This document shows positions 42,575 to 49,612 of a stretch of DNA of 49,612 bases, piece after piece (position 1 is the stretch's first letter; every line of letters starts with the position of its first letter). The stretch spans positions 1 through 49,612 of the forward strand of contig CALZOU010000004.1 in NCBI GenBank assembly GCA_945827805.1, written 5' to 3'. Source of the stretch: an uncultured Lachnospiraceae bacterium (GTDB lineage Bacteria > Bacillota > Clostridia > Lachnospirales > Lachnospiraceae). A model generated the notes under the pieces. The model did not search any database and was not told the origin of the DNA. It worked only from the letters and a program-made list of their open reading frames with translations. The translations under genes were made by a program, and so were the position numbers.

Positions 42575-43328
42575 GAAGATGCCTCCATAAAATATTGAAA
42601 TATGTCTGAAATTCAGGCTGTGAACGTTTATCCAGTGGTGTGAGGTCGGATATCCCAAATTTCAGCGGGCAGTCGAAGGCGATATGGGATGGCGCTTTGG
42701 ATAAAACCAGAATATGATCTGCCAGTGAGATGGCTTCCGACAGATCGTGGGTGACCAGAATGGCGGTCTTTTTTTCCTGCCGGATGATCTGGCAGATATC
42801 GTTGCCCACATCCAGGCGTGTCTGATAATCCAGAGCGGAAAAAGGTTCGTCAAGAAGCAAAAGTCCGGGAGCATTGATCATGGTGCGGATCAGAGCCACT
42901 CGCTGCCGCATGCCTCCCGAAAGCTGATCGGGAAAAGCATTGGCATAGTCAGCCAGCTGATATTTTTCCAGCATCTTCAGTGCTTCTTTTCGGGCTGCAG
43001 CTATAGAAACGCCTCTGATCTCAGGACCCAGAAGAATATTGTCCAGAACAGTGCGCCATCCCAGAAGATGATCTTTTTGCAGCATATAGCCTGTAGAAAA
43101 GCTGCATAAGGATAAAGGTTTTCCCTGGTACAGAATTTGCCCGCTGTCCGGTTCCAAAAGTCCGGCGATCAGATTCAGCAGCGTAGATTTACCGCATCCG
43201 CTGGGACCTACCAGCGCCAGAAATTCCTGTTCCTGAAGGGAAAAGGTGATATTTCTGATTGCAGGAATCTCACCCTTAAGTGTATGATAGGAATAGCAGA
43301 CATCCGAAAAGGATAATAAAGGCTGCAT
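42558..43328 (-). CDS. ABC transporter ATP-binding protein, NitT/TauT type
   Basis: The 256-residue ATPase of the same importer. Walker A GPSGCGKST, Q-loop MLQKDHLLGW, signature LSGGMRQR, Walker B LLLLDEPFSALD and switch LVTHD are all intact. It is upstream of the permease gene and overlaps it. Relatives import nitrate, taurine, alkanesulfonates or thiamine precursors; none can be chosen from these two subunits. Confidence 0.93.
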   Translation of the reverse strand: MQPLLSFSDVCYSYHTLKGEIPAIRNITFSLQEQEFLALVGPSGCGKSTLLNLIAGLLEPDSGQILYQGKPLSLCSFSTGYMLQKDHLLGWRTVLDNILLGPEIRGVSIAAARKEALKMLEKYQLADYANAFPDQLSGGMRQRVALIRTMINAPGLLLLDEPFSALDYQTRLDVGNDICQIIRQEKKTAILVTHDLSEAISLADHILVLSKAPSHIAFDCPLKFGISDLTPLDKRSQPEFQTYFNILWRHLHETDG

Positions 43329-43383
43329 AGTATTACCTCATGTTACATTTTTCGCAGGAAAAGAGGAAATTCCTGTTTGATTT

Positions 43384-43412
43384 ACTATATGAGGAAAACA
43401 TAGAATTGTCAT
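43384..43412 (-). promoter_or_regulatory. Candidate promoter of the ABC transporter genes
   Basis: On the minus strand ATGACA (43407-43412) and TATAGT (43384-43389) are 17 bp apart, reading into the ATPase gene. It faces away from queH. Confidence 0.55.
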
Positions 43413-43423
43413 AGGAGCAAAAC

Positions 43424-44122
43424 ATGCAGAAAAGAAATTATCAGCGGGAGCTGGAACAGACACTGGCGAAGTTGCAAAAAGAGGAAAGAGTCCCCACGCT
43501 GCTGCTTCATGCCTGCTGTGCACCCTGCAGCAGTTATGTGCTGGAGTATCTATCGTCTTATTTTAAAATAACGATCTTTTTTTATAATCCCAATATTTCT
43601 CCGGAGGCGGAATATGTGAAACGTGTGGAGGAACTGTACCGTCTCGTGAGCGAACTGCCGGCAGCCTATCCGATAAAGATTATTGACGGAATATATGAAC
43701 CCGGGATTTTTTTTGAAATGGCGCGGGGGCTGGAGACGGTGCCGGAAGGCGGCGAGCGTTGCTTTGCCTGTTATCGGCTGCGGCTTGAGGAAACAGCCAG
43801 AATTGCCCGGGAACAGGAGTTTGATTATTTTACAACAACGCTATCCATCAGCCCGTTGAAAAATGCGGAAAAACTGAATAATATTGGTGAAGAACTTGCG
43901 GGAATCTATCACGTGGATTATCTGCATTCGGATTTCAAAAAGAAAAACGGTTATAAAAGATCCATTGAGCTTTCTGACCAATACGGATTGTACCGGCAGG
44001 ATTATTGCGGCTGTATATATTCTAAACAGGAGAGAGAAAGGCACAAGCAGGATATTATCGGTAAATGTTCGATACAATCCGAAGTTCCTGCGGATGATAC
44101 CGCAAAAAGCGCAGAAGAATAA
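43424..44122 (+). CDS. queH: Epoxyqueuosine reductase QueH
   Basis: Last step of queuosine synthesis in tRNA, reducing epoxyqueuosine; QueH (DUF208) is the non-cobalamin replacement of QueG. Metal-cluster cysteines are Cys31, Cys32 and Cys35 (HACCAPC), Cys113 and Cys116 (ERCFAC), and Cys195-Gly-Cys197. Length is 232 residues. It starts a plus-strand group that diverges from the ABC transporter. Earlier queuosine genes are not in the window. Confidence 0.94.
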   Translation: MQKRNYQRELEQTLAKLQKEERVPTLLLHACCAPCSSYVLEYLSSYFKITIFFYNPNISPEAEYVKRVEELYRLVSELPAAYPIKIIDGIYEPGIFFEMARGLETVPEGGERCFACYRLRLEETARIAREQEFDYFTTTLSISPLKNAEKLNNIGEELAGIYHVDYLHSDFKKKNGYKRSIELSDQYGLYRQDYCGCIYSKQERERHKQDIIGKCSIQSEVPADDTAKSAEE

Positions 44123-44133
44123 GTGAAATACGC

Positions 44134-44162
44134 TTGCAATCTGCACAATGGAATGGTAGTAT
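44134..44162 (+). promoter_or_regulatory. Promoter of argH-asd
   Basis: TTGCAA (44134-44139) and TAGTAT (44157-44162) with a 17-bp spacer, just after the queH stop. The leader would be about 30 nt. Confidence 0.6.
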
Positions 44163-44197
44163 ATATAGGACTTTTTACTGAAAAGAGGGATAGAGAA

Positions 44198-45580
44198 TTG
44201 GCACAGTTATGGGGCGGACGCTTTACCAAAGAGACTGATCAGCTGGTCTACAATTTTAATGCGTCCATAGGATTTGACCAGAAATTTTTTGCCCAGGATA
44301 TTCGCGGCAGCAAGGCTCATGTGACTATGCTGGCAAAACAGGGTATCCTGACCATGGAAGAAAAGCTGGAGATCATCGGTGGTCTGGACAGTATCGTCCG
44401 TGATGTGGAGAACGGTACCCTCAAGATCACAGAAGAGTATGAGGATATCCACAGCTTTGTGGAGGCCAATCTGATCGACCGTATCGGTGATGTGGGGAAA
44501 AAACTGCATACCGGACGCAGCAGAAATGATCAGGTGGCTTTGGATATGCGCCTGTATGTGCGGGATGAGATCCACGAGATCGACGAAGAACTGAAAAATC
44601 TTCTTGAAGTGATCAATCGGATCATGGAGGAAAACCTGGAAACCTATATGCCGGGCTTTACCCATCTGCAGAAAGCGCAGCCGGTTACACTGGCCCATCA
44701 TTTTGGTGCATATTTTGAGATGTTCAAGAGAGACAGAAGTCGTATGCACGATATTTTTGAGCGCATGAACTATTGCCCGTTGGGCAGCGGAGCTCTGGCA
44801 GGTACGACGTATCCGCTGGATCGTGAATATGCGGCCAATATTATGGGATTTTACGGTGCGACCGCCAACAGTATGGATGGTGTGTCCGACCGTGATTATG
44901 TGATCGAGCTTCTGGCAGCGCTTTCTACAGTAATGATGCATCTGAGCCGCTTCTGCGAGGAGATCATTATCTGGAATTCCAATGAATATCGTTTTGTGGA
45001 GATCGATGATGCCTACAGTACCGGCAGCAGTATCATGCCACAGAAGAAGAATCCGGATATAGCTGAGCTCGTCCGTGGAAAGACCGGTCGTGTGTATGGC
45101 GCGCTGATGTCTCTTCTGACAACGATGAAGGGTATTCCGCTGGCATATAATAAGGATATGCAGGAAGATAAAGAGCTGACCTTTGATGCCATTGATACAG
45201 CAAAAGGCTGTATTGCACTGTTTACCGGTATGATCGATACCATGCAGTTCAGAAAAGACCGCATGGAAGACAGCGCAAAGCAGGGATTTACCAACGCTAC
45301 TGACGCGGCAGATTATCTGGTGAAAAACGGAGTGCCATTCAGAGATGCCCATGGCATTATCGGACAGATCGTGCTGTACTGCATCGACAAAAATATTGCG
45401 CTGGATGATATGTCTCTGGAAGAATATCAGAAGTTCAGCCCTGTATTTAAAGAAGATATTTATGACGCTATCAGCCTCAAGACCTGTGTGGAAAAGCGTA
45501 TGACTCTTGGTGCTCCCGGCCCCGCAGTCATGAAGAAGGTAGTGGAAGATAATAAAAAGTACTTAAGTGAAGGAGAATAA
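44198..45580 (+). CDS. argH: Argininosuccinate lyase
   Basis: Splits argininosuccinate into arginine and fumarate, the last step of arginine synthesis. The superfamily signature GSSIMPQKKNPD is clear; TGRSRNDQVALD and THLQKAQPVTLAHH supply other active-site residues. I start at TTG 44198 with GAGGG eight bases upstream, giving the typical N terminus (M)AQLWGGRF and 460 residues, rather than at GTG 44123. argG is not adjacent; asd follows after 4 bp. Confidence 0.95.
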   Translation: MAQLWGGRFTKETDQLVYNFNASIGFDQKFFAQDIRGSKAHVTMLAKQGILTMEEKLEIIGGLDSIVRDVENGTLKITEEYEDIHSFVEANLIDRIGDVGKKLHTGRSRNDQVALDMRLYVRDEIHEIDEELKNLLEVINRIMEENLETYMPGFTHLQKAQPVTLAHHFGAYFEMFKRDRSRMHDIFERMNYCPLGSGALAGTTYPLDREYAANIMGFYGATANSMDGVSDRDYVIELLAALSTVMMHLSRFCEEIIIWNSNEYRFVEIDDAYSTGSSIMPQKKNPDIAELVRGKTGRVYGALMSLLTTMKGIPLAYNKDMQEDKELTFDAIDTAKGCIALFTGMIDTMQFRKDRMEDSAKQGFTNATDAADYLVKNGVPFRDAHGIIGQIVLYCIDKNIALDDMSLEEYQKFSPVFKEDIYDAISLKTCVEKRMTLGAPGPAVMKKVVEDNKKYLSEGE

Positions 45581-45584
45581 GGAA

Positions 45585-46670
45585 ATGAGCGAGAAATTAC
45601 GTGTAGGTATCCTGGGTGCTACAGGTATGGTTGGACAGAGATTTATCTCTCTTCTGGAAAATCATCCCTGGTTTGAGGTAACAACACTGGCTGCCAGTCC
45701 GAGAAGTGCCGGCAAGACTTATGAAGAAGCCATCGGCGGCAGATGGAAAATGGATACTCCCATGCCGGAAGCTGTAAAGAAGATCGTGGTAAAGAATGTC
45801 AATGAGGTAGAAAGTGTAGCTGCTGAGGTGGATTTTGTATTTTCCGCAGTAGATATGTCAAAAGACGAGATCAAAGCCATCGAGGAAGCTTATGCTAAGA
45901 CAGAGACTCCGGTTGTTTCCAATAACAGCGCACATCGCTGGACACCGGATGTACCGATGGTAGTGCCGGAGATCAATCCGCAGCATTTTGACGTGATCGA
46001 ATTTCAGAAGAAGCGTCTGGGCACCACCAGAGGTTTCGTGGCTGTAAAACCGAACTGTTCTATCCAGAGCTACGCTCCGGTACTGACAGCATGGAAAGAG
46101 TTCGAGCCGTATGAAGTAGTTGCTACTACATATCAGGCAATCTCCGGCGCCGGTAAGACTTTCAAAGACTGGCCGGAAATGGTAGGAAACATCATTCCTT
46201 ACATCGGCGGTGAGGAAGAAAAATCCGAGATGGAGCCCCTCCGTATCTGGGGTGAGATCAAAGACGGTGTGATCGTTCCGGCTGAGTCTCCGGTGATCAC
46301 CTGCCAGTGTATCCGTGTACCGGTATTAAACGGTCACACAGCCGCTGTTTTTGTTAAATTCAGAAAGAACCCGACAAAAGAACAGCTGATCGAAAAGCTT
46401 GTAAACTTCAAAGGACTTCCTCAGGAACTTGAGCTTCCGAGCGCTCCGAAGCAGTTTATTCAGTACCTGGAAGAGGACAATCGCCCGCAGGTAAGCATGG
46501 ATGTAAACTTTGAAAATGGTATGGGCGTTTCTGTAGGACGTCTGCGTGAGGATAAGGTTTATGACTGGAAATTCATCGGACTGTCCCACAATACTGTCCG
46601 TGGTGCTGCCGGTGGTGCTGTACTGTGCGCAGAGACACTGAAAGCTAAAGGATATATCCAGGCAAAATAA
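45585..46670 (+). CDS. asd: Aspartate-semialdehyde dehydrogenase
   Basis: Reduces aspartyl phosphate to aspartate semialdehyde for lysine, threonine, methionine and diaminopimelate. The NADP site is GILGATGMVGQRF and the catalytic Cys is in VKPNCSIQSY. Length (361 residues) and the SNNSAHRW and SVGRLRED stretches place it in the archaeal/fungal-type branch also found in Clostridia. I use ATG 45585, with AAGGAG nine bases upstream. It shares the argH transcript and ends at a strong terminator. Confidence 0.95.
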   Translation: MSEKLRVGILGATGMVGQRFISLLENHPWFEVTTLAASPRSAGKTYEEAIGGRWKMDTPMPEAVKKIVVKNVNEVESVAAEVDFVFSAVDMSKDEIKAIEEAYAKTETPVVSNNSAHRWTPDVPMVVPEINPQHFDVIEFQKKRLGTTRGFVAVKPNCSIQSYAPVLTAWKEFEPYEVVATTYQAISGAGKTFKDWPEMVGNIIPYIGGEEEKSEMEPLRIWGEIKDGVIVPAESPVITCQCIRVPVLNGHTAAVFVKFRKNPTKEQLIEKLVNFKGLPQELELPSAPKQFIQYLEEDNRPQVSMDVNFENGMGVSVGRLREDKVYDWKFIGLSHNTVRGAAGGAVLCAETLKAKGYIQAK

Positions 46671-46724
46671 TAACGGACAAAAGCGGTTGGGCGGATCGTT
46701 TTTGCAGTAATAAACAGCAATCAA

Positions 46725-46754
46725 GCCTGCCGGAGTATGCCGGCGGGCTTTTTT
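46725..46754 (+). terminator. Terminator after asd
   Basis: GCCTGCCGG pairs with CCGGCGGGC (9 bp, one G-U) around AGTATG, then TTTTTT. topB starts 36 bp later without an obvious promoter. Confidence 0.88.
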
Positions 46755-46789
46755 CAACCAAAGACTATCATCAGAAAGAGAAAGGGTAC

Positions 46790-48835
46790 ATGACAAAATC
46801 ACTTTTCATAGCAGAAAAACCGAGTGTGGCACAGGAATTTGCCAAAGCATTAAAGCAGAATTTCAGCCGCAGGGATGGATACCTGGAAAGCCAGGAATCT
46901 GTGGTGACCTGGTGTGTGGGTCATCTGGTAACTATGAGTTATCCTGAAAAATATGATGAAAAATATAAACGCTGGAGTCTGGAAACGTTGCCTTTCCTGC
47001 CGGAAGAGTTCAAATATGAGGTGATCCCGGATGTGGAAAAGCAGTTTCGTATTGTTTCCGGCCTCTTGAATAGGGAAGATGTGGAGACAATCTATGTCTG
47101 TACCGACTCGGGGCGGGAGGGAGAATACATTTACCGTCTCGTGGAAATGATGGCCGGTGTAAAGGATAAAAAGCAGCGTCGAAGAGTCTGGATCGACTCC
47201 CAGACGGAAGAAGAGATCCTTCGCGGCATCCGGGAAGCAAAGGATGAATCTGCTTACGACAATCTGTCGGATGCAGCTTTCCTCAGAGCAAAAGAGGACT
47301 ACCTGATGGGCATCAATTTTTCCCGGCTTCTGACCCTTCGCTATGGCAATGTGGTGGCTTCCTATCTGGGAACCCGTTCCCAGGTGATCTCCGTGGGCAG
47401 GGTCATGACCTGTGTTCTCGGCATGGTAGTCAAAAGAGAACGGGAGATCCGAAGCTTTGTTAAAACACCATTTTATCGGGTACTGGCGGGACTTGCTTTG
47501 CCGGAAGACAAAAAGCTGGACGCAGAATGGCGAGTAACACCGGAAAGTGCCTATGCGGGACATCCGGCACTTTACAAGGAAAACGGATTTAAAGAGAAAA
47601 AAGAAGCAGAGAACTTGATCGGCATGCTGCAGAAGGTGGAACCACAGGCTGCTGAGATAATTTCTCTTGAAAAGAAAAAGGAAAAGAAAAATCCGCCCCT
47701 TCTTTACAATCTGGCAGAGCTGCAGAATGACTGCTCCAGAATGTTTAAAATCAGCCCTGATGAGACATTGAAGACGGTGCAGGAACTTTACGAGAAAAAA
47801 CTGGTCACGTATCCGCGAACAGATGCCCGAGTGCTTTCTTCCGCTGTGGCAAAGGAAATCCATCGCAATCTCCAGGGCCTGACCAGGTTTGAACCCTGTC
47901 AGCAGTTTGCCGCAGAGATCCTGTCCTCCGGGTCCTTTAAAGGTATTGGAAAGACCAGGTATACCAACGATAAACAGATCACCGACCATTATGCCATTAT
48001 TCCCACAGGCCAGGGGCTGTCAGCACTTCGAAGTGTTTCCGAGAGAAGCCGGAAAGTCTATGAGGTGATCGTACGCCGTTTCCTGAGCATATTTTACGGT
48101 CCGGCGGTATATAAAAAGATAGCGGTAACGGCCGCCATTGGTAAAGAACGCTTTTTTGCCGGCAGCCGTGTGCTGGTGGACAAAGGGTATCTTGTCGTGT
48201 CCGGGAAGGACGCGTCACAGAATAAACAGGATGAACCGCAGCTGGATGCAGGATTGTTTGAGGGACTGAAAAAAGGCAGTAAGCTGCCGGTGAAAGGTTA
48301 CGAGATCAAAGAGGGAGAGACATCTCCGCCGAAACGCTACAATTCCGGCTCCATGATCCTTGCTATGGAGAATGCCGGACAGCTGATCGAGGATGAAGAA
48401 CTCAGAGAACAGATCAAGGGAAGCGGTATCGGCACCAGTGCTACCAGAGCTGAGATCCTGAAAAAACTGGTGAATATCAAATATATTGATCTGAACAAAA
48501 AGACCCAGATCATCACGCCTACGCTGCTGGGAGAGATGATTCATGATGTGGTGGCTTCTTCCATTCGTTCTTTATTAAACCCTGAACTGACGGCCAGCTG
48601 GGAAAAGGGCCTGACGTATGTGGCGGAAGGAACGATCAAACAGGAAGAATACATGACGAAACTCAATAACTTTATCAAAAGCCGTACGGATGGTGTACTT
48701 AAGCTTCGCAATCAGTACAGTCTGCGCCAGTATTTTGACTACTCGGCTCAGTTCTACAAGAGCAGTAAAGCATCTTCTGCGGCAACAAAGAAGGCCGGAT
48801 CTTCCGAAAAAAAGACGGCCGGAGGGGAGAAATAA
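46790..48835 (+). CDS. topB: DNA topoisomerase III
   Basis: Type IA topoisomerase that unlinks DNA strands. The TOPRIM start is LFIAEKPSVAQEFAKAL and TDSGREGEYIYRLVE holds its acidic metal ligands. The catalytic Tyr341 is in VTYPRTDARVLS. The C-terminal tail is Lys/Ser-rich (SSAATKKAGSSEKKT) without zinc fingers. Length is 681 residues, typical of the Gram-positive TopB. The next gene starts 1 bp after its stop. Confidence 0.95.
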   Translation: MTKSLFIAEKPSVAQEFAKALKQNFSRRDGYLESQESVVTWCVGHLVTMSYPEKYDEKYKRWSLETLPFLPEEFKYEVIPDVEKQFRIVSGLLNREDVETIYVCTDSGREGEYIYRLVEMMAGVKDKKQRRRVWIDSQTEEEILRGIREAKDESAYDNLSDAAFLRAKEDYLMGINFSRLLTLRYGNVVASYLGTRSQVISVGRVMTCVLGMVVKREREIRSFVKTPFYRVLAGLALPEDKKLDAEWRVTPESAYAGHPALYKENGFKEKKEAENLIGMLQKVEPQAAEIISLEKKKEKKNPPLLYNLAELQNDCSRMFKISPDETLKTVQELYEKKLVTYPRTDARVLSSAVAKEIHRNLQGLTRFEPCQQFAAEILSSGSFKGIGKTRYTNDKQITDHYAIIPTGQGLSALRSVSERSRKVYEVIVRRFLSIFYGPAVYKKIAVTAAIGKERFFAGSRVLVDKGYLVVSGKDASQNKQDEPQLDAGLFEGLKKGSKLPVKGYEIKEGETSPPKRYNSGSMILAMENAGQLIEDEELREQIKGSGIGTSATRAEILKKLVNIKYIDLNKKTQIITPTLLGEMIHDVVASSIRSLLNPELTASWEKGLTYVAEGTIKQEEYMTKLNNFIKSRTDGVLKLRNQYSLRQYFDYSAQFYKSSKASSAATKKAGSSEKKTAGGEK

Positions 48836-48836
48836 G

Positions 48837-49502
48837 ATGGAAAGTGTAAAAATCAGTGACCTTTACGATCTGACACAGTCAATGGCGGGGGAGGCTCTCG
48901 GTGAGCTGACATATCCCTGGGAGATACTTCCGAAAATCAAAGAGCTTATCCCGGCTCTTGGAGAGAAGCTGGATCCCGATGTGTACGAAAAGAAGGGGGA
49001 GAATATCTGGATCGCGAAATCTGCAAAGATCGCGCCTACGGCCTCCATTACCGGACCGGTCATCATCGGAGAAGAGACAGAAGTTCGTCCCGGAGCTTTT
49101 ATCCGCGGCAATGCCCTGGTGGGAAATAACTGTGTGGTAGGTAATTCCACAGAGCTGAAAAACGTGATCCTGTTTAATAACGTGCAGGTGCCGCATTATA
49201 ATTATGTGGGCGATTCTGTTATGGGTTACAAGTCCCATATGGGAGCAGGATCTATTACTTCTAATGTGAAATCTGATAAGAAGCTGGTGGTCGTGAAAGG
49301 TTCTTCTGAAAAATGGGAGACGGATCTGAAGAAATTTGGCGCTATGCTGGGTGACCATGTGGAAGTGGGCTGCAATAGTGTGCTGAATCCGGGTACGGTG
49401 ATCGGTAGAAATTCTAATGTGTATCCGCTGACCAGTGTGCGCGGGGTGATTCCTTCGGACAGTATTGTGAAATCTATGGATGATATTGTGGAGAAGTATT
49501 AG
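48837..49502 (+). CDS. Left-handed beta-helix acyl/nucleotidyl-transferase-like protein
   Basis: A 221-residue hexapeptide-repeat protein. From about residue 63 the [LIV]-G-x-x-x-x pattern runs repeatedly (IAKSAKIAPTASITGPVIIG, then RPGAFIRGNALVG and VEVGCNSVLNPGTVIG), giving a left-handed beta helix like the C-terminal half of GlmU. No pyrophosphorylase domain is present. Database relatives are often named UDP-N-acetylglucosamine pyrophosphorylase, but the substrate is unproven. It is translated right after topB, with GGAGGGG in the topB end. Confidence 0.85.
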   Translation: MESVKISDLYDLTQSMAGEALGELTYPWEILPKIKELIPALGEKLDPDVYEKKGENIWIAKSAKIAPTASITGPVIIGEETEVRPGAFIRGNALVGNNCVVGNSTELKNVILFNNVQVPHYNYVGDSVMGYKSHMGAGSITSNVKSDKKLVVVKGSSEKWETDLKKFGAMLGDHVEVGCNSVLNPGTVIGRNSNVYPLTSVRGVIPSDSIVKSMDDIVEKY

Positions 49503-49593
49503 GATTGAGATTTTAGCGGAGACGTATCTTCAAAATCGGTTGGGGAGGGACGGGAAATCCGCTGAGACAGACAGGAGCCTGGAGGGTGTATAG
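49503..49593. other. Short downstream flank, nothing identified
   Basis: About 90 bp of native sequence after the last gene, without a clear terminator, promoter or ORF. The contig is cut off here by adapter sequence. Confidence 0.6.
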
Positions 49594-49612
49594 CTGTCTC
49601 TTATACACATCT
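49594..49612 (-). other. Sequencing adapter remnant (Tn5 mosaic end)
   Basis: The last 19 bases are the reverse complement of the Tn5 mosaic end used in Nextera libraries. They are artificial, like bases 1-48. Confidence 0.97.

Noticed and set aside
1-49612. CRISPR arrays, rRNA or tRNA genes, full insertion sequences
   Set aside because: No regularly spaced direct repeats, rRNA or tRNA-like folds, or transposase reading frames were seen anywhere in the window.

Overview
The window looks like a chromosomal contig from an acetogenic gut Firmicute of the Lachnospiraceae, most like Blautia. This rests on the Firmicute-type order ylxM-ffh-rpsP-khpA-rimM-trmD-rplS-lepB-rbgA-rnhB-yraN, a complete CODH/acetyl-CoA synthase gene set, and pta-ackA. 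Genus assignment is inference. The contig is bounded by sequencing-adapter sequence (Nextera/Tn5 type) at 1-48 and 49594-49612, so neither edge is a biological end.

Layout: 0.1-2.4 kb pta-ackA (acetyl-CoA to acetate plus ATP); 2.5-12 kb yceD-rpmF, an Ig-like lipoprotein, plsX-acpP, then rnc-smc-ftsY with an ilvA-type threonine ammonia-lyase; 12-19.8 kb SRP, ribosome and RNA maintenance genes, ending in yraN and pgeF; 19.9-21.1 kb a PRPP synthetase on the minus strand; 21.3-24.6 kb a DUF512/radical-SAM protein, der and plsY; 24.9-39.9 kb Wood-Ljungdahl genes (His/Cys-rich small protein, cooT, metF, cooC, cooS, cooC, acsB, acsD, acsC, acsE, acsV, DUF3786, fchA, folD); 40.3-49.5 kb a secreted lysozyme-like protein, a minus-strand ABC transporter pair, queH, argH, asd, topB and a left-handed beta-helix protein.

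FchA and FolD (methenyl- and methylene-THF), MetF (methyl-THF), AcsE (methyl transfer), AcsC/AcsD (corrinoid protein), CooS (CO2 to CO) and AcsB (acetyl-CoA) form most of the Wood-Ljungdahl route. CooC1, CooC2, CooT and probably the His/Cys-rich protein serve nickel supply, and AcsV re-activates the corrinoid. Pta-AckA at the start of the window would turn the product into acetate and ATP. Formate dehydrogenase and formyl-THF synthetase are not in the window. Thirteen promoters with a 17-bp spacer and ten likely intrinsic terminators divide the region into transcription units.

Two non-coding repeat families stand out. (1) A long-hairpin element with a conserved 58-nt core and locus-specific but self-complementary arms occupies both convergent gene junctions in the window (19779-19929 and 41575-41717). 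(2) A structured intergenic RNA candidate of about 130 nt has two full copies (18763-18896 and 40185-40315) with compensatory base changes, and a partial copy just upstream of cooS (27203-27231). Both copies lie immediately upstream of genes in the same orientation. I do not recognise either family as a named one.
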